From contig CM037590.1 of NCBI GenBank assembly GCA_021018995.1, forward strand, positions 108,563,097 to 108,627,096: a stretch of 64,000 bases of DNA. Reading direction: 5' to 3'. The position numbers were made by a program, and so were the translations under genes. Below the pieces are notes generated by a model. The model was not told the DNA's origin and did no database searches. It saw only the letters and a program-made list of their open reading frames with translations. Shown piece by piece: positions 33,207 to 45,543 of the stretch. Numbering within the stretch: the first letter of the stretch is position 1; each line of letters opens with the position of its first letter. The DNA is from Chloranthus sessilifolius (lineage: Eukaryota; Streptophyta; Magnoliopsida; Chloranthales; Chloranthaceae).

Positions 33207-35631
33207 TGTAGACACCCCCATTTTGTCCTCTCAAAATATGCAATTTTGTTCGATCAACCTTTGACCTTATAACCTTGATATGGGAACCATGCACTAAAAT
33301 AATAGTATATGGTTGAACACAGGATGGAATAATAGCTCTATGACTTAGATCCCAACGTAGGGAGACTATATACTGAAATAATAGTATATAGTCGAAATAC
33401 AAACTGAAATAATAGTCTTGCATTTCAGACTAGAGACCAGACCCGGACAACCTCGAATTAAGTGTCTGAAACCCCGCGCGTAATTCGATTACACGATAGA
33501 CCACAAATGCGCAATCAGTCCCCCTTTCAGACCAAACTTTCTTTCCCTATCTCGAGACTCGATCATGCACCTGAAATCAGACGTGTGATCAGATTGCATG
33601 CCTGATCACTAACGCGTAATTGGCCTACTCCCGACCTAGCCTCACAGTCCTTGACCCTTAAGCTTCCTTGATTGAGCGCTTATGAAGAAACGCTTAATCA
33701 GATTACGCACGTACTAACAAGCGCGCAATTAGCCCTAATGCTATTAGGACTAGGAAAATCATTGAGTAAGTCAGTCGGTCGCTCATTGAGTCGGTGACTG
33801 ACTCAAAGCGATTAAGCACCGAGAAACTAGCGCATAATTCAGTTAAACGCTTGGAAAAGGGCACATAATTAGAGAAAAACCTATAAAAGATTTTTTTCCT
33901 AATTCGCTCGAGAGGCTGGACACAACACGAGAGAGAACGGAATTTTTTGGGATTCCGAAACCAAAGAACTTTGAGGACAAACCCATAGAGCAACCTAGTC
34001 ATGATTGCGAGATTCAAGCTTCTAATCTTCGAGATTTCTCTCCGCAGCCCCGGTCCTAGGTAAAAATCTTAGTTTTAGACTTAGGGTATTTTTCATAGCT
34101 TTGATCATTAGTTTTAGTCATAGATTTTAATTTTTAATCCGAGACCGTAGCACCCTTTTTAGACCGCAAATATTTAATACCTAGTTCTAATTCTTCGAAT
34201 TCAGAACCAGTCTTTAATCCAACAGTCTAATTTATCAACCCTAGGCTTTAATTCCTCTCTAAAATCTTAATTTCCAGTTCTATCATTAATTTCTTGTTCT
34301 AATCCTTGGATTCCAGAACTAGTCATTAATCATACGGTTTGATTTTCAAATTTCAGACCCGAATTCAGTCCTATAAATCTAGATTTTAACTTTAATTCCT
34401 TATTTTAATATCTCCAAAAATCCTAAATATTAATTTCAGTTTCTATCATTCTAGTTCATAACTTAATTCATAATTATTATTCCGAAATCAATTCCAAAAC
34501 ATCTAAAATACTATTTTATCATCCAAAATCCAATTTATCTTCAATCTCAGCCACCCAATTTGCTTAAGGAAGCTTACGGAGGGTCCTCGGGAATGAGGCC
34601 AATCCTCCTTAGCATAGCGGGCCCAAACCCCTTTTTTTTTAAGAACTTTAGGATTAATTAATTTTTTTTTTTTTTTTTAGTATAATTAATTAGTAGATTT
34701 ATTTTATTTCGGCATAATTAATTAATTAAGTTAATTGGATTTTAGTATGATTGATTAATTTCTTTAAATCAAATTTTAATTGGTTAATTTCTCGTTTTAA
34801 TTAGATTTTTAGTATAGATAATTCATTGCTGTGATTAGAATTTTAATAAAATTAGTTTATTTATTTTAATTAGATTTTTAATAAAATCAGTTTATTTGTC
34901 TGAATTAGATTTTAATAAAAGTTAATTTGTTTGCCTTAACTTAGAGTTTCAGTAAAATTAGTTTTCTATATCAATCAGAATTCTAGTAAGACTGTTATAC
35001 TTGATTTAATTAGAATTCTAATACAACTAGTTTACTTGCTCTACTTAGAATTTCAGTATCACTAGCATGCTTGACTTAATTAGAGTTTTATCAAGACTAC
35101 TACATGAGCACTCCTAGTATAATTGGGAAACCTGATCATAATTGGACTTCTAATAGTATGAGGACACTTAATTAATTAGACTTTCAATCGGGATAGGAAT
35201 AGTAAAAATTAAGTAGACTCTTGATAGAACTAGAATATTAAATTAAATAAACTACAATAGATCACCACACAACCAAACTCACAATAGAATCAGGAAAGTC
35301 TAAACTGATCAGAACTATAATTATAAAGAGAAATAAAAGGGAAATTAAACTATCTAAATTAAGAAAAAGACATAGCTGCTGACGTTCGCTGGCGGATGAT
35401 TCAGTATAGAAGTAACCCATACCCGCTCTTAGGCGTGATCATTGACCTGCTGCAATATCGATAAATATCTATAGCTGGCGATCGCAATAAACTAGGAACC
35501 TTCCTAGAAAACCCCTTTATTTTTTTACCTCCACTATTCCAAACGCCGCATCGTTAGAGTCCACTTAGACAGAATTGGAGCCACAGATTCAACAGGAACC
35601 AAGAGGAACCCAGAAAAAGCGTGCACCAACA
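33207..35631 (+). mobile_element. 3' LTR of element A (2,425 bp)
   Basis: Starts tgtagacaccccc and ends gtgcaccaaca. It has a TATA box (ctataaaag, 33881-33889), two GAAATAATAG-type modules upstream of it, and a 3' half with a repeated ~34-bp CTCCTA...TAGGAG palindrome. A PBS-like TGGCGATCGC lies at 35476-35485, about 155 bp before the end. Confidence 0.85.
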
Positions 35632-36330
35632 GTCACGTTCGCTACTTAGCCAACTGTCCCAGGCATGGTCGTGGGTGGGGGATATCCGACTGTATCAGAC
35701 ATCATCGCACCGACGGAAGAAGACGAAGGGCATTGACTAGGAGCAGCTTTTACTTTTTTTCTTTTTGATGAACATTTCAAACTTTTAAACACTTAGAAAC
35801 CATTTAATAACGATGAATGGTTGGGTTATTTGGATGATTTAGTTGAATGGATGTTTTTGATTTCCCCTTCTGTGTGTTTCCTCTCTTTTAGATGTGATGT
35901 ACTTGCTCTTCTGCAGGATGGGCCATGATTTTGGTAAATGGGGCAATGACCCCTGAGTTATGTATTAGCCAAAATAGACAAGGTCCATGTGTTCCATCTT
36001 CCCCTATTTTGGGCACGACACCTGTAAAAAGGAAGTGTAAAACAAGTTAAGTGGTAGGCTTAGGTGTCCCAGCTCATGATCTGGGGTGCGAAAAATGTGC
36101 GCATGTGAACTGGTGCAAAGGACGGGCAGAAAAGCAGATTTTACTACCCTCCCCCCGTCCTCTTTTTATTTTTGGCTTTCTGGTCAAGCGTGTATATTAT
36201 ACATGCTTGGCAAATTCAGTGTGTTTTTGGCCTAGTGTGTATTATATACATGCTAGGTATTTCTGGGGATTTTTTGGTCTAGTGTGTATATTATACATGC
36301 TAGGCATTTTTTGGGGGATTTTGACCTAGC
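35632..36330. repeat. Unassigned spacer with three TGTATATTATACA palindromes
   Basis: No gene recognised. At ~36190, ~36237 and ~36284 the motif gtgtatattatacatgct recurs about every 47 bp, each centred on a palindrome, in the sequence leading up to the Athila-like LTR. Confidence 0.7.
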
Positions 36331-38963
36331 ATGTTGTTGGTTGATATTTTAGGGTTTTCTTGCTGCTATTTAATTAGAAAACAATTATAAAAATAGAACA
36401 AGACAAAAGGGGTTGAAATGGAGTAAAAACACAGCACAAATAGCAAGTCTAAAATATCATAGACCTGCAAGCCTGCTGTAGCAAGTTTTGATAAGAAAGG
36501 GTTATCCTACATGGAAACTTGATCTAGAACCACAAGGGTTGCCTTAGTAGATCTCCAGATCTGAGTACAGATCTTGCAATCCTAAAGAAAGGGAGTTTTG
36601 GGGTTGTCAGAACTAAAATTAAAACATAAAATAAAATAAAATGAAACTACAGTCCTATGCTATGCGAAAGGGTAGAGAAGGATGGTGATGGTTGTGTAAA
36701 AACAAAAGGGAAAGGGTGAGAAGTATGCAGCTGCGAGTAAATCAGTTTAGTAACTCAGATCAAGAGATGACTCTACAGAAATCCTTCAGATGGCTACAAG
36801 CACATCTGCAAGGTAGAAGAATCCAAATCAACCCTGTAATTTAGACTGCTCTTAAGGCTATAATCTGTCCACTTAAATGGTCACAAACTATCCTAGGGAG
36901 ATGATCAAATCACATGGATTAAATCAGAAATCTAACCTAATCTAAGGGAATGGATTGATCTTAAGGCTATAGCCTGTCTACTTAAATGGTCACAGACTAT
37001 CCTAGGGATTTTCTCCAATCAATGAATTAAATCAGGACATGAACACCATTGTAGACACTATGTTTGCAAGGCTACAAGCTCATGCATCCATAGGAGTAAA
37101 CAATCCTAAAAATTCAGTGGAAACCACAGATAATCAGAGGCTGTTTGGGGACTTAGACTCAGCTGATCATTGCTACAACAGGTCTGCTATGACTCAGCTC
37201 ACAAGTCTGCAATCTCTACAGAATATTAGATCTAAAATTGAAAATGACAATGTAAAACAGAGGAGAGTTTGGCTCTGCAACTATCTCTCACTTGGCTACA
37301 AGCTCAAGTGAAGAGAAGAAGAATTCAACTCTACCCTCAGGTTTAGATTAGTCTAAAGGCTATGATCTATCCACTTTAATGGTCACAGATCATCCAATAG
37401 ATTTAGTCCAGTCATGGGGGTGAGGAATGGAACAGAAAAATTATTGTAGGCACTATGGATGAAAGGCTACAAGCTCAGACATCCATAGGTGCATCAGATC
37501 TATAAAACTCTAAAGTAATTGAATAGAAAGAATTATAGATCTAATGAAACTATAAAAACAGCTCTTCATTGATTGCAATTACAACTTACAATGAGTCAGC
37601 CTCAAGCCCACAGTCTGTGCAAGAGTCCAAGCTGCTCTCTATGCAATTACAAAACCCATTACAAAACTGAAATTAAACCTAGCTGCTTACAAAGAACATA
37701 GCCAGCAAATGCTAAACTAAGGAAGAAGAAAAGAAAAAGGAGTGACCTAACCCTAACCCTAATGACCTAAGAACTCTTGAGCTCACAACCAAATTGGGTA
37801 AAGAGGGGAAGATGGTTTTCTGCTAAAAAGCTATAGCTTATATACAATCCATGTCAAAAATATCTTGCCCTGGCCAATAGGAGAATAGATAAGGAAATGC
37901 CTAATTTGACATTGCTGTCGTGGCCCATTTGTGGCCCTTGGATGCCTCGGGATATGGGAACTAGCTAGGGCACCTCGGAGTGTGTGCCCTAGAACCAGTG
38001 AAATACCAAAAATATCCTTGGAGTTAAAGATAGGTGGCTGGAAGGTTGGGAGCCCTAGCTTCGCGCAGATGAGTGCTTCAAATGGTTTGGCTCGCTAGGA
38101 TCTCGTGAGGCTGAAATGCAACTTACGAGGATGAGTGTCACATGAGGAAGAGCTTGCGAGGTTGAATTCCCGTGAAAGCAGTAACTCGAGTAGACGGCCG
38201 CCAGGATGGAATTAAATAGGTCACATAGATGGCTTTGCCTGTGAAGAGCACGAGAACTGTGTGAGAGCTTAGCGACAGGTTCCGTCTCTGAAGTGTGTGG
38301 GATCCTCGTGAAGCCTTTAAAGTTTGATGTGTGTGGACCTCGCGAGAACTGCGTGAGTATAATAAATAAGCATCTTTGAGGATCTCGTGAGGATGGCTTG
38401 ATCTATCTTTGAAGTGTGCGAGGTCCTCACCAAGCGACTTTCTGGTGCTCTAATCCTCGTGACAACTGCGCGAGTGTATATTTCTGAAGCTCTTTCTTCA
38501 GTGATCCGCGTGAGGAATGCCATGGACTGTGCGAGTTTTTATATGTTGCAGGCATGTGAACCTTGCGACAGCTGCGCGAGGCACTTTCTGAATAAATTGA
38601 ACCTCGTGAGATTTGTGTGAGGTATCTATTATGCTTCTCTGCTGTAGTGCATAGATTGCTACAGCAGCCTCCTCTGTTTGGGTCCACCTTCCTCTCTTCT
38701 GTGGAAACTTCTGGGGTCCACTTAGGCATGCAATATGGCACACATGGTGTGATCCACCATGGTACACTCACTGATCTTCACTTAGCTCCAAGCCTTAGCT
38801 TTAAATTCATTCTTCTTTGGCCTCCAAAGCATGGATTGTTATGCTAAGCTGCATTTGTTATTCTTAACTACAAAGCACACTCAAAACACAATTATTAGAT
38901 GGCTCCCAGGCGTAGTAAAGGCTAGGTTAAGGGGTGAAAAATGGTATTTTTCAGTGCTTAACA
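36331..38963 (-). mobile_element. Athila-like 3' LTR, minus strand (left edge tentative)
   Basis: The right edge is fixed. On the minus strand, AGGTTTTGGGGGTA (polypurine tract) precedes TGTTAAGCACTG, with GAGGACTAGCAAAG just upstream, the usual Athila 3' arrangement. The left edge is a guess at a TG. The interior has a duplicated block (taaggctatNNNctgtc, near 36855, 36970 and 37350) and a cluster of CCTCGYGA...GCGNGAG palindromes at 38090-38620. A two-unit ccctaaccctaa occurs at ~37750. Confidence 0.5.
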
Positions 38964-39571
38964 TACCCCCAAAACCTAATCTTTGCTAGTCCTCGAGTAA
39001 AGGAAAAATTAAACAACTATTCTAAAATTTTAAATGCCACTTTCGTAGGGAGCACGGATGAATTTAGCTTATGCATCAAGCCTTTGAAACCCCTAGTGGA
39101 GGGGTGAAGTCTCCTGAGGGTTTTCAGTGAAGATACCCACAAACTTCTCAATAAAACAGTTAAGCTAAGTGCAACCATGATCAAATAAGTTTTCAACAAA
39201 TAGAGTATCAGTCCACCCTTAATCTTTCAAATTTGAGGAGTTCTAACACAATGAATGCAAATTGTTAACACCTAAATCATACATGTATACTCATCAAACC
39301 AATCAACTGATATCAGGAAAAACAGTGTATGCAAACCAATACTAAGCTTACCAATAATTCAAAATTTAGGTTTACACAATGCCCATAATAAGTCCAATCT
39401 CAGACCCAATGCTTACTGGGGTTGTCATTCACAAATGAGTTTAAGGGGTGTTCCATTTCACACAAGCTCAAGAGCAGTTACAGACCTCAAATGGGCCTGC
39501 AAGCATGAGCATAGGCAAAGCTCCTAATTTTTGATATCATCAAACACTTCTCACCATAGATTAGACAGCTC
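38964..39571 (-). mobile_element. 3' internal end of the Athila-like element, cut by element B
   Basis: Polypurine tract at 38964-38977 followed (minus-strand upstream) by about 600 bp of non-coding 3' internal sequence, which ends where element B's LTR begins. No coding sequence seen. The rest of this element is not in the window. Confidence 0.5.
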
Positions 39572-42277
39572 TATAGACACCCCTATTTTGCTCTCTTGGA
39601 ATATACAAATTTGTTCGGTCAACTTTTGACCTCATAACCCTGATATGGGACCATATGCTGAAACAATAGTATATGGCTGGACACAGGCTGAAAAAATAGC
39701 TTTGTGGATCAAGCCCCATACTCCCGACGTGGGAATCATGCACTGAAATAATAGTACACGACTGAATACAGGATGAAACAATAGCTCTGTGGCTTAGATC
39801 CCGACGTAGGGAGACTATATACTGAAATAATAGTATTTAGTCGGAATGCAGACTGAAACTATAGTCTCGCACTTCAGACCCCTTCATCCTAATGTAGGAC
39901 CATATATTGAAACAATAGTATATGACTTGACACAGGCTAAAACAATAGCTCTGTGGCTTAGGCCCCATATCCTCGACGTGGGAACCATGCATTGAAACAA
40001 TAGTACATTGCTAAACACAGGTTGAAACAATAACTCTGTGGCTTAGTTCCCAACGTAGGGAGACTATATACTAAAACAATAGTATAATGTCGAAATGCAG
40101 GCTAAAACAATAGCCTGGCATTTCAAGCTCGACCCGGACTCGAAAAACCCTGAATTAAGCACCTACAACCAAGCGCATAATTCGATAGCACGTAAAACCA
40201 CAAAAATGCGCAATCAGTATCTTCTCAGACCAGACTTCCTTTCCCCAGACTAACTCGAGACTCGATCATGAGCCTGACACCAGACACACGATCGGATTGA
40301 GCGCCCCATCACCGGCGCGCAATTGGCCTATGCCCGACCTAGCCTCACTGTCCTTGACCCCTAAGTTTTCTCGATTAAATGCTTTGAGAGTGGCGCTTAA
40401 TTGGATTACGCACCTCAAAATAGGTGCGCAATTAGTTCTAACGCTATTAGGACTAGGAAACTCATTGAGCAAAGTCAGTAGTCGCTCATTGAGTCGGTGA
40501 CCGACTTAAAGCGATTAAGCACCGAGAGACCAGCACACAATTTGATTAAATGCCTGAAACAAGGCGTTTAATTAGAAAGAAACCTATAAAAGATTTTTTT
40601 CTTAATTCACTCGAGAGGCTGGCAATTTTGGAGAGAGAACGAATTTTTTTTTGGGATTCCGAAACCAGAGAACTCTGAGGACAAACCCACAGAGTAACCT
40701 AGTCATGATTTGGAGATTCAAGCTTCGAATCTTCGATGATTTCTCTCCACAGCCCCGGTCTTAGGTAAAAATCTTAGTTTTAGACTTAGGATATTCCTCT
40801 TAATTTTAATTATATGTTTTAATTTTCAGTCAGAGACCGTAGCACCTTTTTAGACCATGATTTTTTATATCTGGTTCTAGTTCTCCGAATTTAGAACCAG
40901 TCCTTAAATCGACGGCCTAATTTATCGACCCTAGGCTCTAATTCCGTTATAAAATCTTAATCTCCAGTCCTATCATTTATTTCTTATTCTAATCCTTCGA
41001 TTCTAGAATTAGTCCTTAATCATATGGTCTAATTTTATGATTTCGGACCCGAATTCAGTCCTAGAAATTCAAATTTTGATTTTAATTTCTTATTTTAATA
41101 CCTCCAAAAATCCTAAGTATTAATTTTAGTTTGTATAATTTTAATTCTCAATTTAATCCATAATTATTACTCCGAAATCGACTCTGGAAAATCTAAAAAT
41201 ACTATTTTATCATCATAAATCCAATTCATCTTCAATCTCAGTCACCCGATTTACCTAAGGGAGCTTACAGAGGGTACTCGGGAACAAGTCTAATCCTCCT
41301 TAGCATAGCGGGCCCAAATTTTTTTTAGAATTTTAGAATTAATTAATTGCTTTTCTTATCATTTTAGTATAATTAATTAGTAGATTTATTTTATTTCAGC
41401 ATAATTAATTAATTAAGTTAATTAGATTCTAGTATGATTGATTAATTTCTTTAAATCAAAATTTTAATTGGTTAATTCATTGCTCTAATAAGAATTTTAA
41501 TCAAATTAGTTTGTTTCCCTTAATTAGATTTTTCTATTTTATTCATATAACATTAATTCATTGCCTAAATTAGAATTCTAGTAAAATCAGTCTTCTACTT
41601 CAATTAGAATTCCGGTAAGACAACTATACTTGATTTAATTAGAATACAACTAGCATACTTGCTCAAATTTGAATTTCAGTATAACTAGCATGCTCGATTT
41701 AATTAGAGTTTCACCAAAACTACTACATGTGCACTTCTAGTACAATTAGGAAACCTGACCACAACTAGACTTCTAATGAGATTAGGAGACTAAAATTAAT
41801 CAGACTTCTAATAGGATTAGGACACTTAATTAATTAGAATTCTAGTAGTGCTAGGAAACTAAAATTAATTAGACTCCTGATAGAATTAGAATACTAAATT
41901 AAATAAACTATAATAAATTTCCACATAACTAAACTCATAATAGAATTGGGAAGTCTAAACTGATCAGAATTATAACAATAACGGGAAGGGAAGGAAGATT
42001 AAACTATCTAAATTATAAGAAATGACATAGCTACTGACGTTCGCAGGCAGACGATTCAGTAAAGAAGTAACCCATACCTGCTCTAAAGCATGATCATTGA
42101 CGTGTTGCAGCGTCATTAAATATCTGCAGCTGGCGATCGTAATAAACTAAGAACCTTCCTAGAAAACTCTTTATTCCTAACACACCAAACGCCGCATCAC
42201 TAGAGTCCACTTGGACAGAATTGGAGCCACTGATTCAACGGGGACCGAGAGGAACCTAGAAAAAGCGCGCACCAACA
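39572..42277 (+). mobile_element. 5' LTR of element B (2,706 bp)
   Basis: Starts tatagacaccc (canonical tgtagacaccc with G to A) and ends gcgcaccaaca, followed by a primer-binding site. It is longer than the other copies, mainly because a 250-bp U3 segment is tandemly duplicated (39649 and 39899). The TATA box ctataaaag is at 40584-40592. Confidence 0.88.
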
Positions 42278-42280
42278 GAC

Positions 42281-42298
42281 TGGCGATTGCGATGAGAC
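42281..42298 (+). other. Primer-binding site of element B
   Basis: TGGCGATTGCGATGAGAC starts three bases after the LTR end. The equivalent in element C is TGGTGATCGCGATGGGAC at 49037. Ogre-type elements use a tRNA-Arg primer. I have not matched the tRNA here. Confidence 0.7.
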
Positions 42299-42415
42299 AC
42301 TTTTGTAAACTCTTTTTCTAGATAGTTAGTTTTCACCTTATCTTCCTATTTTTCTTCCCATCGTATCATTTAGACTCCCTTTTATATATATATGAGTCTT
42401 CATTAAAAACTTGAG

Positions 42416-44240
42416 ATGTCTAGTATATGAAGAGTGAGTTTAGGAGACCCACCATTATGGGGATATCATAACAACCCCACATATGAAGAAGAATCATTTC
42501 ACAATTTCAGCCTACGACAACCTGAGATTAATATGGCCGACGAGCAAGAAAATCCCTTCTCCACCCCACACACCAATAATAATCATAATGGGAGAGATGG
42601 TAACACCGGACAAAACGTCATCGCTCAACAGATTGTAGAACTCAATATTCAAAGAATATAAAGAGGAGACGACAACTCCGAAGAATTGCTTCGAGGGTTG
42701 GCCGCTGCGTATGAAACTATTAGGTCACGACAATTTTTGAAAGAACAAGAGCGACAAGAGAGGCCACCTCCTACCCCGAGTACGGTGTCAGCCCACGCCA
42801 CACCATTGAGACAACCTGCCCACATATTCTTCAACGATGACTCTTTAGACAAGGTTTGCTCATGGGTCGCTCCAAAAGACAGCACCGTTAAAATCGAAGA
42901 TCTCTCTAAAATTCTTGATGAGTACATGGCCAAGAGAGATCGCCCCGGTCACTCATTCGGATTCGATAAATTTTTTCAAGACGTTGAGTTTAATTTATCA
43001 ATAAGATTTAAGCCATTGAAATTTACTAAATATAATGGCATGGGAAATCCGAATCATCACTTGGCCCTCTTTTGTATTGATTTCTGACCCATACATGATA
43101 ATTGAAGACTTCTCATTCACTATTCCCAATACTCATTAGAAGGAGAAGCTTTAGATTGGTTTGCAGGACTCCCGCTTTATAAGATAGAAACCTTCAATGA
43201 ATTAGTTGGTCAATTTTTAGACCAATACAAACACTTGATCCAAGAGACAGTTAGTCTCAACGACCTAATGGTAGCCAAGCAAGGACCTGATGAAGAATTT
43301 ACCGACTTTATTGCCAGATGGAGAAAACTCACTGCTAGGACCGACACTTCAATGAAAGAGAAGGATTCGGTGGACATTATCGTCGATAACACTAGAGAAC
43401 CGTTAAAGAGCGCACTTGTCATAAGTGATTGCCCCGACTTCACTACACTCCACTCCCGGGCATCCCGACTAGCGCGACACATTAAAGGTGGAGACCTTGC
43501 TCTATCCATAATCACATCGAAAGTGGGCTCTTTCAACGAATCAAAATCAAAAAATAATAAGAAACCCTTAGGAACCGAATAGGTTAACACCATTTTTAAT
43601 TAAGGATAAAACTCTGGGAATAAAAATTTTCACCCATGAAACTTTGAGCAAAATCAAAATCAGCAACGATACACGAACCAAAACCAAGGCCCTAATCAGC
43701 AAAGATATGTAAACCAAAATCAAAACCATAACCAGAATGAGGGCCAGTATCAGAATAGAAATCAATATCCCAATACCTACCAGAATCAAAACACGATGCA
43801 TAATCGACCGGCCCATGTGCTGAATTACAATAGTGTGCTCCCACCGTAGAACTTTAACCCAGCTAGAGGCCCCTACCAGCCGAGGTGGGAACACTACCTC
43901 CCTTCACTAGATACGATTCCCAACATCTTTCGTCTCCTTAACACTCATAATCTCCTCTGATTCTTGCAAGAAAAATCCCGCCCATGGCCGACAAATCTAG
44001 ACTATAGTAAATACTGTGCATTCCATCGATACGCAGGACACAACTTAGAAGACTGCTGGGTCCTCAGGGACATAATCTATTATATGAATAACTGAAGTCA
44101 TATCGATTGGGAAGTACTTAGGAATCCTAACCCTAATAATATCCAACCCCAACAAAATTTAGGGATCGTTAATAACCCCATGCCCAATCACAACCAAGCA
44201 ACACCAACTCAGGTCACCACCGTAGATCTCTTCGGTTGAT
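42416..44240 (+). pseudogene. Ogre-like gag of element B
   Basis: Starts MSSI, then a TGA in place of a codon aligned to C's Arg (MADIRKL), then DPPLWGYHNNPTYEEE. The capsid core is FKPLKFTKYNGMGNPNHHLA, LLIHYSQYSLEGEALDWFAG, FLDQYKHLIQ, FTDFIARWRKLTAR. An Asn/Gln-rich stretch follows, then a CCHC-like motif YCAFHRYAGHNLEDCW near 44020. Stops at several positions and frame changes after 43580 show it is dead. Gag forms the particle that packages the RNA. Confidence 0.85.
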
Positions 44241-45536
44241 TCCCCTTCCAACCTTCCACCTTGATCACTCGCATTCAACCCTCTGCTACTTTTGCCACAC
44301 CGGCGAGAGCTCCTTCACCCCTGCATCCCTCGACCTTGATCACTCGCATCGCCCCACCGAATCCACCCCCTTATCCAAAATTCACTCAGATATGAGTCCA
44401 TTCCTTTAGGGTCAGGAGAGCATTCCTTCATAGTCACCCACCAGATCCTTCAACCCCTCTAAATCCTGAACCAACGCCATTACCACTCCCTTTGTCCGAT
44501 TCTGAACCCAAGTATGGAGATCACGTTCTCCAAACTATAGTCCAAATTGCTGCATGGATAGAAAGTGTCACCCGAAAGACTCCAAGTCAAGACAATGAAA
44601 TAACCACCAAGTGTTTGCTCAATCTAAAAGAAAGCAAGCCAGAAGTACATCCTGATCTGTGAGAGACGTTGGTCTCTAGTTTCCTAGAAGAGGAAGATTA
44701 CACACAGTACCTCCCACCTTGGAGAGGCACCATTCAGGTATGCGTTCCAACCTCAAATTTCAACCATTTTACAAATACATCTATGTCAAGTCGCACCGGG
44801 TTTGGTCAACAACCGACTTGCCCGATTCCTAAATCAGTAACCAATTACCCACCACCGCCTTTCCCTCAAAATAAAGATTTCACGAACGCACAACCACCAA
44901 AGGGGAGTGGGAGAGAAAGAGAAGTTAACTTGCCTCCCCCACCTCACATCATCCCTCTACCAATTTCTGCACCTCAACCATTCCAACAACCCACACCTAA
45001 GGCCCATCGGCCAAGCAAAGAAACTGTGCTCGAGCCAGGACAAGAATAGGACCTTCTGTGGCATCTCCAGAGGATCCCGACCTAGATATCCAACCTCTGG
45101 TGGATAAGGATACGATCTTAGGTGAGCTTCATCAAATCACTTCGATCATGACGCAACCTCTGGTGCTCACTTTTACAGACGTAGATATGCCTAAAGAGTC
45201 ACTCCGCGGGAGTGTGGCCTCATATACCTTATGGTCATAATTAGAGAATTCTCCGTACCACACGCACTCGTTGACACCGGAGCAGGACTTAACATCTGCC
45301 CTCTCACCACATTAAAAATGCTCGAATATATGGAGCAAGATGTCAGACCCTCCGCACTGTCACTCATAGCTTATGACGGCTCGCGTCACTTTGTCAAAGG
45401 AACTATCAAGCTATAGGTTCACCTTGGACCTGTAATGAAAGACGTTACCTGATGATACTGTCGCATCTATATACCATCAATGCGCCAAATTCTCATACGA
45501 GGACTCCATCGTCCGTATATACGCTGATGCACCCCT
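44241..45536 (+). pseudogene. Element B linker and aspartic protease remnant
   Basis: A Pro-rich linker precedes a retropepsin block at 45231-45420: HALVDTGAGLNICPLTTL with the catalytic DTGA, and SALSLIAYDGSRHFVKGTI, as in Ogre-type proteases. A stop follows at 45414-45416. The flap and C-terminal parts are frameshifted. Confidence 0.8.
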
Positions 45537-45543
45537 CCAGGAG

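Larger units (their letters stand above)
22961..35631 (+). mobile_element. Tat/Ogre-like element A, 5'-truncated, with antisense PMD gene
   Basis: A 3' fragment of a large Ty3/gypsy element. Its internal region matches element C's 3' half in order: 22961-24000 against ~53670-54480, and 29430-33206 against ~54560-58223. Then come a polypurine tract and a 2,425-bp LTR. Between these homologous blocks A carries ~5 kb absent from C, containing the PMD gene. gag and pol are missing because homology to C stops at ~22961. The LTR is followed by unrelated sequence, not a primer site, so it is the 3' LTR. Confidence 0.8.

Noticed and set aside
37745-37765. Interstitial telomeric repeat
   Set aside because: Only two ccctaa units inside a retroelement LTR. 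Too short to mean anything.
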